Shown here: positions 16,569 to 24,892 of the stretch, piece by piece | How positions within the stretch are numbered: the first letter of the stretch is position 1 | Layout: the number at the start of each line of letters is the position of its first letter | From: JAQVEM01 sp964595565 | GTDB taxonomy: Bacteria; Actinomycetota; Humimicrobiia; Humimicrobiales; Humimicrobiaceae | NCBI GenBank assembly: GCA_964595565.1 | Contig: CAZQQX010000018.1 | Location: forward strand, 1-37,034 | DNA: 37,034 nucleotides | Direction: 5' to 3' | Position numbers and translations under genes: made by a program | Notes under the pieces: generated by a model | Told to the model about the DNA's origin: nothing | Seen by the model: the letters and a program-made list of their open reading frames with translations, nothing else | The model's database searches: none

Positions 16569-16743
16569 TGCCTTAGAAAAGGAGGTAACTTTCAGAATTA
16601 ACTGAAATTTACAAACGAAAGAATGTAAAAAGTAAGTTTTAAATTCTAAAAGAACCTGAGAAAAGTTCTAAGGTTAAGGTCCCAAGATGTTAAGTAGCCT
16701 AAGGCGTGAGCTAAGGTAAAAGATAACTTGGGATCCTTTTTTT
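16569..16743 (+). ncRNA. structured RNA of about 175 nt, family not recognised
   Basis: From the strong promoter to a T7-run terminator lies a region with no long ORF but dense pairing. TTTCAG/CTGAAA and TTTACA/TGTAAA form adjacent hairpins (about 16590-16626), and AGAAC/GTTCT forms another (16651-16669). The 5' end (TTGCCTTAG) can pair with CTAAGGTAA near the 3' end or with two other CTAAGG copies, so alternative folds exist. The terminator stem encloses an 11-codon frame (16687-16719, with three Leu codons). It may be a free small RNA, or a riboswitch/attenuator for ilvE 280 bases downstream. ilvE appears to have its own promoter, which favours a separate RNA. It matches no T-box, SAM, TPP, lysine or 6S signature that I know. 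Confidence 0.55.
16676..16743 (+). terminator. intrinsic terminator of the structured RNA
   Basis: AAGGTCCCAAG (16676-16686) pairs with the segment 16727-16738 through 11 base pairs with one bulged T, followed by seven Ts (16737-16743). The 40-base loop contains further short stems. Confidence 0.7.
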
Positions 16744-16964
16744 ATTTAGTTTTTCTTTAATTATCCATTTTAATATTGCCGGAAAATAAATGTTTTATTT
16801 TTATTTACTTTCATAGTTGCCGCCGCTTACCATAATTTTGATCACCCTCCCCTGCTAACGGCTCCGGGATTAAACTTTAGATTATAAATATCATATAAAC
16901 CCGGCATCTTTTTTAGTTTATTAAATAAAAATAGTTAAATGGTTCAATCTTAACCGTAAATTAA
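16744..16964. other. intergenic region with a second hairpin and unexplained GC-richer block
   Basis: No protein gene. A block at about 16815-16905 is much richer in G+C than its surroundings. On the plus strand CCGGG plus TT (16864-16871, one bulged A) pairs with AACCCGG (16898-16904), followed by six Ts (16909-16914): a possible terminator. On the minus strand GCCG-TTA (about 16856-16863) can pair with TAA-G-CGGC (about 16823-16830) around a GGGGAGGG tract and a 10-codon frame MVSGGNYESK. I cannot name it. Confidence 0.35.
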
Positions 16965-16993
16965 TTGCAAAATAAAATTAAAATAAGTAAAAT
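16965..16993 (+). promoter_or_regulatory. candidate promoter of ilvE
   Basis: TTGCAA (16965-16970), a 17-base spacer, TAAAAT (16988-16993), with AAGAGG before the ilvE start. The setting is AT-rich, so chance matches are common. Confidence 0.4.
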
Positions 16994-17025
16994 ATTTAAA
17001 ATTAAAATTTATAAAAGAGGAAATC

Positions 17026-17946
17026 ATGACTAATCCTGAATATGCTTTTTTTGAGGGAAAAATAGTTCCAATCGTAGAAGCTAAAGTAGATATCAGAACC
17101 AATGCTCTCCAGTACGGAACGGCAGTTTTTGAAGGAATAAGAAGTTACTGGAACGAAAAAACAAAAACAAGTTATATTTTTAGAATTAAGGATCACTATA
17201 AAAGGTTCCTTTCCAGTTGCAGGATAATGATGCTTGATATAAATTATTCCGTTGAAGAGCTCTCCAGCATAACTATAGAATTATTAAAGAAGGAAAAATA
17301 CACAGAAGATTGTTATGTAAGACCATTTGCCTATAACAGCGGCCTGGACATAGGACCTAAATTAGTTGGCAACAAACAGGACATTTTAATATACTCTATA
17401 CCGCTCGGTGAATACCTGGATATATCAAGACCCATAAATGTTTGCATATCTTCCTGGGAGCGCGTCTCAGATAACGCAATACCTCCCCGGGCAAAAATAG
17501 CCGGCTCTTATGTAAATGCCGCATTTCAAAAAACAGAAGCTCTCCTTAACGGCTACGATGAAGCCCTTGTTCTGACAAATGATGGGAAACACGTAAGTGA
17601 AGGAAGTGCCATGAATGTCTTCATGCTAAAAAATGGTAACTTAATCACCCCTCCCGTAACCGATGATATACTTGAAGGCATCACCCGTGATACAGTAATA
17701 AAACTTTCCGAAGAAGTCGAGAAAATTAAAGTGGTTGAAAGGTCCATAGACCGGACAGAACTCTATACTGCCGATGAATTATTTTTCTGCGGAACAGGAG
17801 CCCAGATTTCATCTATAGGAAGTGTGGATAAGCGGCCTGTTGGAGACGGGAAAATTGGCCCACTTACTAAAAGACTGCAGGAACTTTATTTTAATGTGGC
17901 AAAAAATGAAGTTGAAGAATATTCTAACTGGTGCACCAGAGTATAA
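17026..17946 (+). CDS. ilvE: branched-chain amino acid aminotransferase
   Basis: Performs the last step of valine, leucine and isoleucine synthesis, transferring the amino group from glutamate to the 2-oxo acids. The 306-residue length and fold-type IV signatures are standard: LQYGTAVFEGIRSY at 28-41, PLP lysine K157 in PRAKIAGSYVNAAFQK, then DEALVLTNDGKHVSEGSAMNVF and the C-terminal GTGAQISSIG. The last of these contacts the cofactor phosphate. The start has AAGAGG 5 bases upstream. It completes the pathway begun in the minus-strand ilv-leu operon 4 kb away but is transcribed separately, from the opposite strand. It is convergent with the AdnB-like gene. Confidence 0.95.
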   Translation: MTNPEYAFFEGKIVPIVEAKVDIRTNALQYGTAVFEGIRSYWNEKTKTSYIFRIKDHYKRFLSSCRIMMLDINYSVEELSSITIELLKKEKYTEDCYVRPFAYNSGLDIGPKLVGNKQDILIYSIPLGEYLDISRPINVCISSWERVSDNAIPPRAKIAGSYVNAAFQKTEALLNGYDEALVLTNDGKHVSEGSAMNVFMLKNGNLITPPVTDDILEGITRDTVIKLSEEVEKIKVVERSIDRTELYTADELFFCGTGAQISSIGSVDKRPVGDGKIGPLTKRLQELYFNVAKNEVEEYSNWCTRV

Positions 17947-18010
17947 AAACTAATCTTTTTCAGGACTATTTCTGAAATATATAACAATCTATAATTAACC
18001 TGTATAGTAT

Positions 18011-18055
18011 ATATCTTTAAAAGATATCACCCGGCACGAGAAATTGTTGGTGATA
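18011..18055. terminator. paired hairpins between convergent ilvE and the helicase gene
   Basis: Two inverted repeats: ATATCT/AGATAT (18011-18016 with 18022-18027) and TATCACC/GGTGATA (18025-18031 with 18049-18055, 17-base loop). They overlap by three bases, so they compete. They lie between two convergent genes and may serve as a bidirectional terminator, though T-runs are weak. Confidence 0.35.
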
Positions 18056-18057
18056 CC

Positions 18058-21000
18058 CTAACCGTTCTTTTTATTAATAATATTTGAACAAAATTCAGCA
18101 TAATTACAGAACTTTTTACAGCTGTTCTTGAAGTTAGCTTTAAAATTTTTATCTCTTATATTTTTTATTTCGCCAAGAATATCCTTTTTTAACTGTTTTA
18201 TTTCATTACTATCAACCGTAATTGATTTTTCTACCCCATCCCCCAGATAAAAAATGCATCCTTTTATATCACTTACCGGTTTACTGTAAATTTCTGATAA
18301 TGCTGCTATATAAGCTTTCATCTGGAACCCGGCAGAATTTTCGGGATTATTTTGATTTTTATTATTTTTATTTTTAGAATAAGAAGATAATTTATAATCA
18401 ATAATCCTTAGCTTATTATCCGTCTTGATGTCAACCCTATCGAACCTGCCAACAATATAGTAATCCTTAATTCTCCAGTAAAAAAGCTGCTCCAGCATTA
18501 TTGACCCTACTTCAGAAAAATTCCATAAATCACTGTTCATAAAATTCTCCAGGTATTTTTCTATCTCTTTATCATTAAAATGGCTCATAACCCTTTCTTT
18601 TAAAATTTTATTATGGAACCCGGTCAGAGTTATATTTTTCAAATACCCGTGGACTTCTTCTCCTCTGGCAAGTTGTTCGCTTTCTTTTTCAGGTATAAAA
18701 TAAATATGTTTCCACCTGTATAGCAGCGGGCATTTTTTATAATCAATAATCCAGGTTAAAGGGAAAAATCTTCTGGTAGTAATATTATCTTCTGGATAGC
18801 TCCCATAAGATAATTCAGAATTAATTTTATTTACAATTTCCTGAACCCTGCTATTTTCTATCCGTGTATCCCCTGCTTTTATAACCCTGTTTGCCAGAAT
18901 CTTCTGATAAAATTCCCACCGGTTCTCATCCGTTACCCTGATATTTTTGCTATCTTTCTTATCAGAATTGATAAAGTTCAGGACATCTTTAAAGTTCTCA
19001 TAATCTTTATGTGATTGTTCATCGTAATGTGCTCTTATAAAATCCAGGCCTTCTTTATTTATAACCCTCAGGCTGTTACCTTTTACAATATCCTCAAAGA
19101 AAGGCACTATTTCTTTTGGCTTAACGCTTTCACTGGCAGAAGCTAAATTATCTTCATATTCACTTGATGACAGAATGAGAATCTTCTTTGCTCTGCTGCA
19201 TCCCACATAAAAAATTCTTCTTTCTTCTTCTATTTTTATATCTTTTAAAGACTCAGAAAAGCCCCTGGCACTATTAAAATCTTTTTTCTTCTTATATATG
19301 CTGTTATCTTTTCTCAGCTCAGAGGGGGCCATAAATCCTCCGGACGAAATTCTTGCCTTATAATCATTTTTCCACAATCCCGGCAGGAAAACTACTTCAA
19401 ATTCAAGCCCTTTGGCCGCGTGGATACTCATTATTTTTACAGAATTCTCGCCTGAAAATTCCACGCTTTCCGGGTCATCGTAATCTGTTTTCGCCACATC
19501 TTTAAGAAAAGTTATAAAGGCTCTAAGATTATTTTCTATATAGCTTTTCTGAAAGTCAGAGGCCACCCTTATAATATTCTCAATATTTTTAATTTTTTTC
19601 CGTGCGACGGGGCCGGGACTTGATTTTAATTCATTTATTATCCCCGAATCTTCTATAATCAGGCTGATTAATTCTTTGAGCTCCAGCTCTCCCGATTTAC
19701 TTATATATAGCTTCAGACTGGAAAGAAAACTGCCCAATCTTTCTTTTGTCTCTCTGCTTAAATAAGTATTCTTTTTATAATCTGCTATTCCTTCAATTAT
19801 ATTCATACTATCATTGGGATCAGATGAATTTCTTTTAATAAAAAAAATATCCCTGTCACAAATTTTATATTTTTCTGATTTAAGCAGATACACTACTGAT
19901 ATCTCATCATTTATATCCTCTATAACCCTGAGCCATGAAATAATAAATAAAATCTCCGGCTCAAAGAAAAAATTCTTTCCCCCTATCAGCTCAAATTTAA
20001 TACCGTTAGCTTCCAGTTCTCCGGTAATCTTTTCAAACTTTTTCCTTCTGGCAAGAATAGCCATTTGCCTTAATTTAATCCCTCCGGCCGCCAGATACTT
20101 TATAATCCCTGCAATCTCTGCTGCCTCTTCTTCATGAGTTTTTTTATAATAAAATATAACCTCTGATGGCTTACTCTTATCTTCAGACTTTAGCTCTTTT
20201 TCAAATCTTTTACTATTTGAAGAAATAACCCTGTTTATTGAGTTTATGATGTTATTCCCGGATCTGAAATTAGTGGTAAGAAAAAAATCATGCACATTAC
20301 TGTTCTTAAATTCTTCAAGCCTGTGAAAATTTAATATGTTCTCCACACTGGCCCCCCGGAAAGAATAAATCCCCTGGTCATCATCTCCCACAACCACTAT
20401 CCTGTTGTCCCCGGGTTTATAAAGCATGGAAAGAAGATATGCCTGTGCTATATTGGTATCCTGGAATTCATCAACGAATATATATTCATATCTCTGCTGG
20501 TACCTGGCTCTCATTGACTTTCTCTCCCGGAGTAAAAGATAAGGCATAAATACCTGGTCGGGGTAATCTATACAGTTGCTTTCAATCTTCCTTCTTTCAT
20601 ATCTTTGATAAATAGTGAAAAGTTCGCGCTGGATATATATTGATTTTTCTTCTTCATTTTTTAGGGCTTTACTTTTGTATCCGGAAAGAATTTTTTCATA
20701 ATTATTTAGATAATCTCCAAATTCAGCCACAGATATAAGATTGTTTTTTAAATTTTCTACGTAATTAAGCAACTTCTGAATGAATTCTCCAGCTTTTTTC
20801 CCGGGTTTTAAATACTTTAGATTGGACTCATTAAATATTTCATATAATATCTGCCAGGACTGGCTGTTATTTATAATTTTAAAATCTTTTCCGAGGCTAA
20901 ACTCAAAACTGTGCTCGCTTATTATTTCATTTCCAAAAGAATTAAAGGTGAATACATTAATTCCTTCTATGTCTATATCTTTTTTAATATTTTCCTTAAT

Positions 21001-21210
21001 TCTTACTCTCATATTCTCAGCAGCATTTCGGGTGAAAGTAAGCGCCAGTATTTTATCCGGGCTACATAACCCATCTTTTAGAATTTTTATAATATTACCG
21101 GTCAGAACCATTGTTTTGCCGGAACCCGCACAGGCAATTATTCTTTTTATATGATCTGTGCTATTTACTATATCAAGTTGTTCCTCTGTTTCTTTAATTT
21201 CTTTAACCAT
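18058..21210 (-). CDS. UvrD-family helicase-nuclease, AdnB-like
   Basis: A protein of about 1,050 residues with an N-terminal superfamily 1A motor and a C-terminal RecB-type nuclease. The motor is canonical: Walker A ACAGSGKT (26-33), LTFTRNAAENM (Ia), VDEFQDTN (II, about 246), VVGDDDQGIYSFRGA (III) and FYVGCSRAKK (VI). Near the C-terminus GRFDRVD and IIDYKLSS form the PD-(D/E)XK site. A cysteine in YKKCPLLYRW plus CKKFCNYAEFC near the end look like a four-cysteine iron-sulfur staple, as in AddB. A motor plus nuclease in one chain, beside a sister with the same layout, matches AdnAB (about 1,050 and 1,100 residues in mycobacteria), which resects double-strand breaks. The intact motor suggests this is the leading AdnB subunit. 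The ATG at 21210 overlaps the upstream stop by 8 bases. A GTG at 21240 is an alternative. Confidence 0.88.
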   Translation of the reverse strand: MVKEIKETEEQLDIVNSTDHIKRIIACAGSGKTMVLTGNIIKILKDGLCSPDKILALTFTRNAAENMRVRIKENIKKDIDIEGINVFTFNSFGNEIISEHSFEFSLGKDFKIINNSQSWQILYEIFNESNLKYLKPGKKAGEFIQKLLNYVENLKNNLISVAEFGDYLNNYEKILSGYKSKALKNEEEKSIYIQRELFTIYQRYERRKIESNCIDYPDQVFMPYLLLRERKSMRARYQQRYEYIFVDEFQDTNIAQAYLLSMLYKPGDNRIVVVGDDDQGIYSFRGASVENILNFHRLEEFKNSNVHDFFLTTNFRSGNNIINSINRVISSNSKRFEKELKSEDKSKPSEVIFYYKKTHEEEAAEIAGIIKYLAAGGIKLRQMAILARRKKFEKITGELEANGIKFELIGGKNFFFEPEILFIISWLRVIEDINDEISVVYLLKSEKYKICDRDIFFIKRNSSDPNDSMNIIEGIADYKKNTYLSRETKERLGSFLSSLKLYISKSGELELKELISLIIEDSGIINELKSSPGPVARKKIKNIENIIRVASDFQKSYIENNLRAFITFLKDVAKTDYDDPESVEFSGENSVKIMSIHAAKGLEFEVVFLPGLWKNDYKARISSGGFMAPSELRKDNSIYKKKKDFNSARGFSESLKDIKIEEERRIFYVGCSRAKKILILSSSEYEDNLASASESVKPKEIVPFFEDIVKGNSLRVINKEGLDFIRAHYDEQSHKDYENFKDVLNFINSDKKDSKNIRVTDENRWEFYQKILANRVIKAGDTRIENSRVQEIVNKINSELSYGSYPEDNITTRRFFPLTWIIDYKKCPLLYRWKHIYFIPEKESEQLARGEEVHGYLKNITLTGFHNKILKERVMSHFNDKEIEKYLENFMNSDLWNFSEVGSIMLEQLFYWRIKDYYIVGRFDRVDIKTDNKLRIIDYKLSSYSKNKNNKNQNNPENSAGFQMKAYIAALSEIYSKPVSDIKGCIFYLGDGVEKSITVDSNEIKQLKKDILGEIKNIRDKNFKANFKNSCKKFCNYAEFCSNIINKKNG

Positions 21211-24200
21211 AGTATTTTGGACATAAAACCTTAAATCCACAATTTAAACATGCATTATAATTTTTCGGTATGGCATTAAATTCTTCCTTCTTTATTTTAG
21301 CAATGCTATCCCTAAGGATATCTTTAATTTCATTACTCTCATAATACTCATCGGCCACTACTGCTACAGGCTTCTTTAAATCTCCAGGAAAAATATATTT
21401 CATCTTTACACCCATAGATTTAAAATCCCCGAAGTCTTTGCCCAGGCTCAGAGCCAGCCTGTACATTTTTAACTGCAGTTCTTCTCTAAGTTGCTTTTCA
21501 CTATACGAAGATGAACTGGATTTATACTCCACAAGCTCTATATTTTCTTTATCAGAAAAGTTAATCTGGTCTATCCTTCCAGTAATTTTTTCACCATTAA
21601 GACTAAAAGAAAATCCTTTCTCAACTATGGACTCATGTGGATTAAGAGGCATTTGATTCTCGAAAAAATTTTTAAATTGTATCAGCGCTTTCTGTTTCAA
21701 ATCTCTTTTTAAAAATTCAAATTCAAAATTAAACCTGTCAAATACAACCTCTATTATTTTCCTCAACCTCTCCCAGCTGAAGTCTTTTTTATTTTTACTG
21801 TCAAAAAACAATTTTATTACCTGGTGATAAATTTTCCCTATAATGAGGCTCAGGTTTTCCTCCTCCTTTAAACTAAAGTAATACTTTATCTTATATTTAA
21901 AAGGGCATTCCCTGAAAGTATTTATACCACTGTAAGAAAATGATAATGGAAATACACTGAAAGGGTTCTTATTATTTTTGGTAGGCTCAATAAAGTTCCA
22001 CCACTCCCGGGGGCTATAAAAATATTTTAAAATAATAATTCTATCCAGATAACTGTCATTTCTAACTTTTAAGTTTTTTTCTATCCTGGTAGTGGTAACC
22101 AGTGCTTTTTTTCTTACCAGCCACATATTATTTAAATCTAAATCAGAAAGTATGCCTGGTTTAAATTTTTTCTTATCTGCCGGTGGCTTTTTTTTGCTAT
22201 CCTCTTTTTCTTTTTCCTTTATGTATCCATTACACCCTGAACTTTTAATTTCCTTATATTCAGGACCTAAATTTTTATAGATATCCTTTATATTCTCAAA
22301 GAAAATAGACTTCCCTCTTCCGCTTGAAGTTATACACAGGTATTCTCCCGCCCTCGTGATTCCATTATAAAAAAGCCTCATTTCGTTATAAAGATGCTCT
22401 CTTTTTACCTCTTCGGGCTCAAGAATTTTTGCACCATTTAAATAATTAAATATCTGTACATCAAAAGCCTGGGTAAAGGTAAACTTTGCAGGTAAGTAAT
22501 TTTTGTTAATAAAAGGTATAAATACGGCCCTGAACTCCAGTCCCTTGCACTGGTGAAAACTTAAAATACTGACTGAACCCTCCTGTATTATATCTTTTGT
22601 GCTTTCTTCTATCTCTTCTGTAAATTTACTTTCTAAAATATAATCAATAAAATTAATATATGATTCAACATCATCGGGAGTATTATTGGCACAAAAATCT
22701 TTTACATCACTTAAGAAATCACTTACATTACTCCACTGGTTTTTTTTATAGACCTTATTGTTGCCTCCGGTCAATAACTTAATAACACCTGCTTTTTTAT
22801 TACGTATGAGCTCCAGTAAAAAACCAAAAGCATCTTTTCTTTCCATGACCCCTGCCAATTTATAAACTTCCGAAATAAAGCCCCTGACTTTAGAAATCTC
22901 TTCATGCTCGCCACTCCTTTTATTTTCCCGGGCACATTGTCCTTTAAGATAATCCCACAGATTGCTGAAACCACCGCCACTGGTGACACTTTCCAGGTAA
23001 GCTCCCTTAATCTTTTTAAAATATAATGGTTCCAGATTTATAGATTCAGAGAGTACCACATTTTCCAGGAGATTATCCATTTTAGAAGTAAATTCTTTAT
23101 CCATTTTATAATTCGGTTTACTGCTATTCTTATCATCCTCTGTAATTTTTCTGCCCGTATCTTCTACTTTTCTCAGCGCAACAAGAAATCTCAAAAAGTC
23201 CAGCAGGTATCTGACAGGCCCGTTATCAAGGATACTTCTTGTCCCTCTTCTCAAAAAGGGAATTCCATTATGCAGCAGGGCATTCTCAATAATATGGGTC
23301 TCATAGCCCAGCCCTTTGACAATTATCGCCATTTCCTCAAATCTTATATCCCTGCTCAGGAATAGAAACTTAATTCTGCGACAGATGTAATTAGCTTCTT
23401 CCAGTAACGTATGAAATTCCTTCACATGTAATTCCCCGGTGGACTTACTGTCAGAAACACTGCTATCTCCGGGTATTCTATTTCCAACCATGCTTATAAA
23501 TTTTTTGGAGATTCCATTTATTACAGGTATACTTCTGTAGTTTTTATTCAGGAAAAATATATTTTTAGAATCAAGGCTGCTGTAAACAGACTTAAAGATA
23601 TTCGTGGTAGAGCCTCTGAAAGAATAAATTGACTGGTCATCATTTCCAAAAAAAATACAGTTAGAATTTGAAATATAATTTATAATTTCAAATTGAGCCT
23701 TATTTACCTCATGAAGTTCATCAACCAGTATATATTCATAATTATCTTTATAGTAATCTCTTATTTCTTTCTGGTTCTTAAGCAGGCTAACCGTTTCTTC
23801 CAGTAACATACCATAATTGTACAGTTGATTTTTTTTTAGCTCTTCAACATATCTCATATATATACCTGCCAGTTCTGAAAGCGCAGGATTTGAAAATGGT
23901 GTAAATTTCCTTAGCAGTTCTCCGGGAGTAAACAGGTTTTCCTGGGCACGGAGTATAAAATCAAACACCTCCTGGATATAGCTATTTTCTATATAAGGAT
24001 TGTGGTTTATATATCTGTATGTATGGGGATATTTTCTTTTATCAAGTTTTTTTATAACTTCTTTAAGAAGTTTCCATTGCTGGACCGAATTTAATATATT
24101 TATTTGTCCAAAGGGATTATCTCCGCTATTTCTCTTTAAAGATTTGTTATCCTCTGTCCCGTCACCATATAAAAAAACTTTTGCTTCCTCTATAAAACGT

Positions 24201-24460
24201 GTGCAAAAAGAATAAAATGTTTCTATGGGAATCTCGAATATGCTACTGTTGATTAAATAAGTCGTTTTTTCCCTGATTAGTTTGGACCACCTGCGATTAA
24301 AACAAAAAACTAAAAGCTTTTCAGGATTTATCTTTCTGTCATTAATTAAATACCCGACCAGTTCTAAAAGCGTATGGGTCTTACCGGAACCGGGGGGACC
24401 GGTTACCAGAAAGCTGCCCCCTTTTTTCTTAATAACATCTATCAGTCTATCATCCAGCAT
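21203..24460 (-). CDS. UvrD-like helicase-nuclease, AdnA-like
   Basis: The 1,085-residue sister subunit of the downstream helicase-nuclease. Walker A (GPPGSGKT, 21-28) and GNDDQSIYSFRGS (272-284) are intact, but motif II reads VDELHE (246-251) where active UvrD motors have DEFQD, so the motor may be weak. This fits AdnA, the less active motor of mycobacterial AdnAB. The C-terminus carries a RecB-type nuclease: GRIDQINF and ELVEYKSSSS give the acidic and Lys residues. Cysteines in FRECPFKYK and in ACLNCGFKVLCPKYYG suggest a second iron-sulfur staple. It starts 3 bases after the stop of a 50-codon gene without its own Shine-Dalgarno, so it is probably translationally coupled. The role would be break resection ahead of RecA. 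Confidence 0.85.
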   Translation of the reverse strand: MLDDRLIDVIKKKGGSFLVTGPPGSGKTHTLLELVGYLINDRKINPEKLLVFCFNRRWSKLIREKTTYLINSSIFEIPIETFYSFCTRFIEEAKVFLYGDGTEDNKSLKRNSGDNPFGQINILNSVQQWKLLKEVIKKLDKRKYPHTYRYINHNPYIENSYIQEVFDFILRAQENLFTPGELLRKFTPFSNPALSELAGIYMRYVEELKKNQLYNYGMLLEETVSLLKNQKEIRDYYKDNYEYILVDELHEVNKAQFEIINYISNSNCIFFGNDDQSIYSFRGSTTNIFKSVYSSLDSKNIFFLNKNYRSIPVINGISKKFISMVGNRIPGDSSVSDSKSTGELHVKEFHTLLEEANYICRRIKFLFLSRDIRFEEMAIIVKGLGYETHIIENALLHNGIPFLRRGTRSILDNGPVRYLLDFLRFLVALRKVEDTGRKITEDDKNSSKPNYKMDKEFTSKMDNLLENVVLSESINLEPLYFKKIKGAYLESVTSGGGFSNLWDYLKGQCARENKRSGEHEEISKVRGFISEVYKLAGVMERKDAFGFLLELIRNKKAGVIKLLTGGNNKVYKKNQWSNVSDFLSDVKDFCANNTPDDVESYINFIDYILESKFTEEIEESTKDIIQEGSVSILSFHQCKGLEFRAVFIPFINKNYLPAKFTFTQAFDVQIFNYLNGAKILEPEEVKREHLYNEMRLFYNGITRAGEYLCITSSGRGKSIFFENIKDIYKNLGPEYKEIKSSGCNGYIKEKEKEDSKKKPPADKKKFKPGILSDLDLNNMWLVRKKALVTTTRIEKNLKVRNDSYLDRIIILKYFYSPREWWNFIEPTKNNKNPFSVFPLSFSYSGINTFRECPFKYKIKYYFSLKEEENLSLIIGKIYHQVIKLFFDSKNKKDFSWERLRKIIEVVFDRFNFEFEFLKRDLKQKALIQFKNFFENQMPLNPHESIVEKGFSFSLNGEKITGRIDQINFSDKENIELVEYKSSSSSYSEKQLREELQLKMYRLALSLGKDFGDFKSMGVKMKYIFPGDLKKPVAVVADEYYESNEIKDILRDSIAKIKKEEFNAIPKNYNACLNCGFKVLCPKYYG

Positions 24461-24463
24461 TAA

Positions 24464-24616
24464 TTACTTGGCATTAATTTGTTTAAGCTCAATTAATATT
24501 TCTTTTAAAAGAGTTAATTGAAGTCTTCTGAAATCAATATCACTTGAAAGTTTTGCCCACTTCCTCGGGTTCCCCTCGGGTATATATTTATCAAGTTCCG
24601 ATAGTATATCTGCCAT
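24464..24616 (-). CDS. 50-residue protein at the head of the AdnAB-like operon
   Basis: A short but convincing gene: the ATG at 24616 has AAGGAAGGAG 8 bases upstream, and its stop is 3 bases before the AdnA-like start, which has no ribosome site of its own. It begins MADILSELDKYIPEGNPRKW and ends in an amphipathic helix LTLLKEILIELKQINAK. It is charged and soluble, with no membrane segment. I recognise no family. Its position suggests either a translational coupler or a small accessory subunit of the helicase-nuclease. Confidence 0.7.
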   Translation of the reverse strand: MADILSELDKYIPEGNPRKWAKLSSDIDFRRLQLTLLKEILIELKQINAK

Positions 24617-24801
24617 ATCATACACTCCTTCCTTACAACCAGTCCATTTAATCCTGACGAGCCGGGTTATTTAATTCATCAAAAACTTTTTTAATATTAC
24701 CTGTAAACAAAGCCCTTAAAGTTTAATTAATATCTGCTTAATTTTAAAATATGATCTTTATATCAAAAAAATTTAACCCCGGATTTTTCCTGATTTCCTG
24801 A

Positions 24802-24875
24802 TGGAGCGGGCTACGGGAGTTGAACCCGCCTCCTGAGCTTGGGAAGCTCATGTACTACCGCTGTACTAAGCCCGC
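24802..24875 (-). tRNA. tRNA-Gly (anticodon CCC), CCA encoded
   Basis: A complete 74-base cloverleaf on the minus strand. The acceptor is GCGGGCT/AGCCCGC, the D stem GTAC/GTAC with loop AGCGGTA, and the anticodon stem TGAGC/GCTCA with loop TTCCCAA, so the anticodon is CCC for GGG glycine codons. The variable loop has four bases, and the T arm is GCGGG/CCCGT with loop TTCAACT. The discriminator is T and the 3' CCA is encoded. It lies 17 bases after amaP on the same strand, so it may be co-transcribed with it. Confidence 0.95.
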
Positions 24876-24892
24876 TTTACAATATATCTTCT

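Noticed and set aside
16569..16743. T-box, SAM, TPP, lysine, cobalamin, c-di-GMP, 6S, SRP or RNase P identity for the RNA
   Set aside because: None of the conserved motifs of these families that I know could be found, for example no T-box TGGNACCGCG and no TPP CTGAGA with its partner loop.
24620..24720. Short minus-strand frame ending NIKKVFDELNNPARQD before the 50-codon gene
   Set aside because: It reads like a protein C-terminus but is only about 20 codons after a stop, and its only start, a TTG, lies 3 bases from a weak AAGG. Could be a relic; not supportable.
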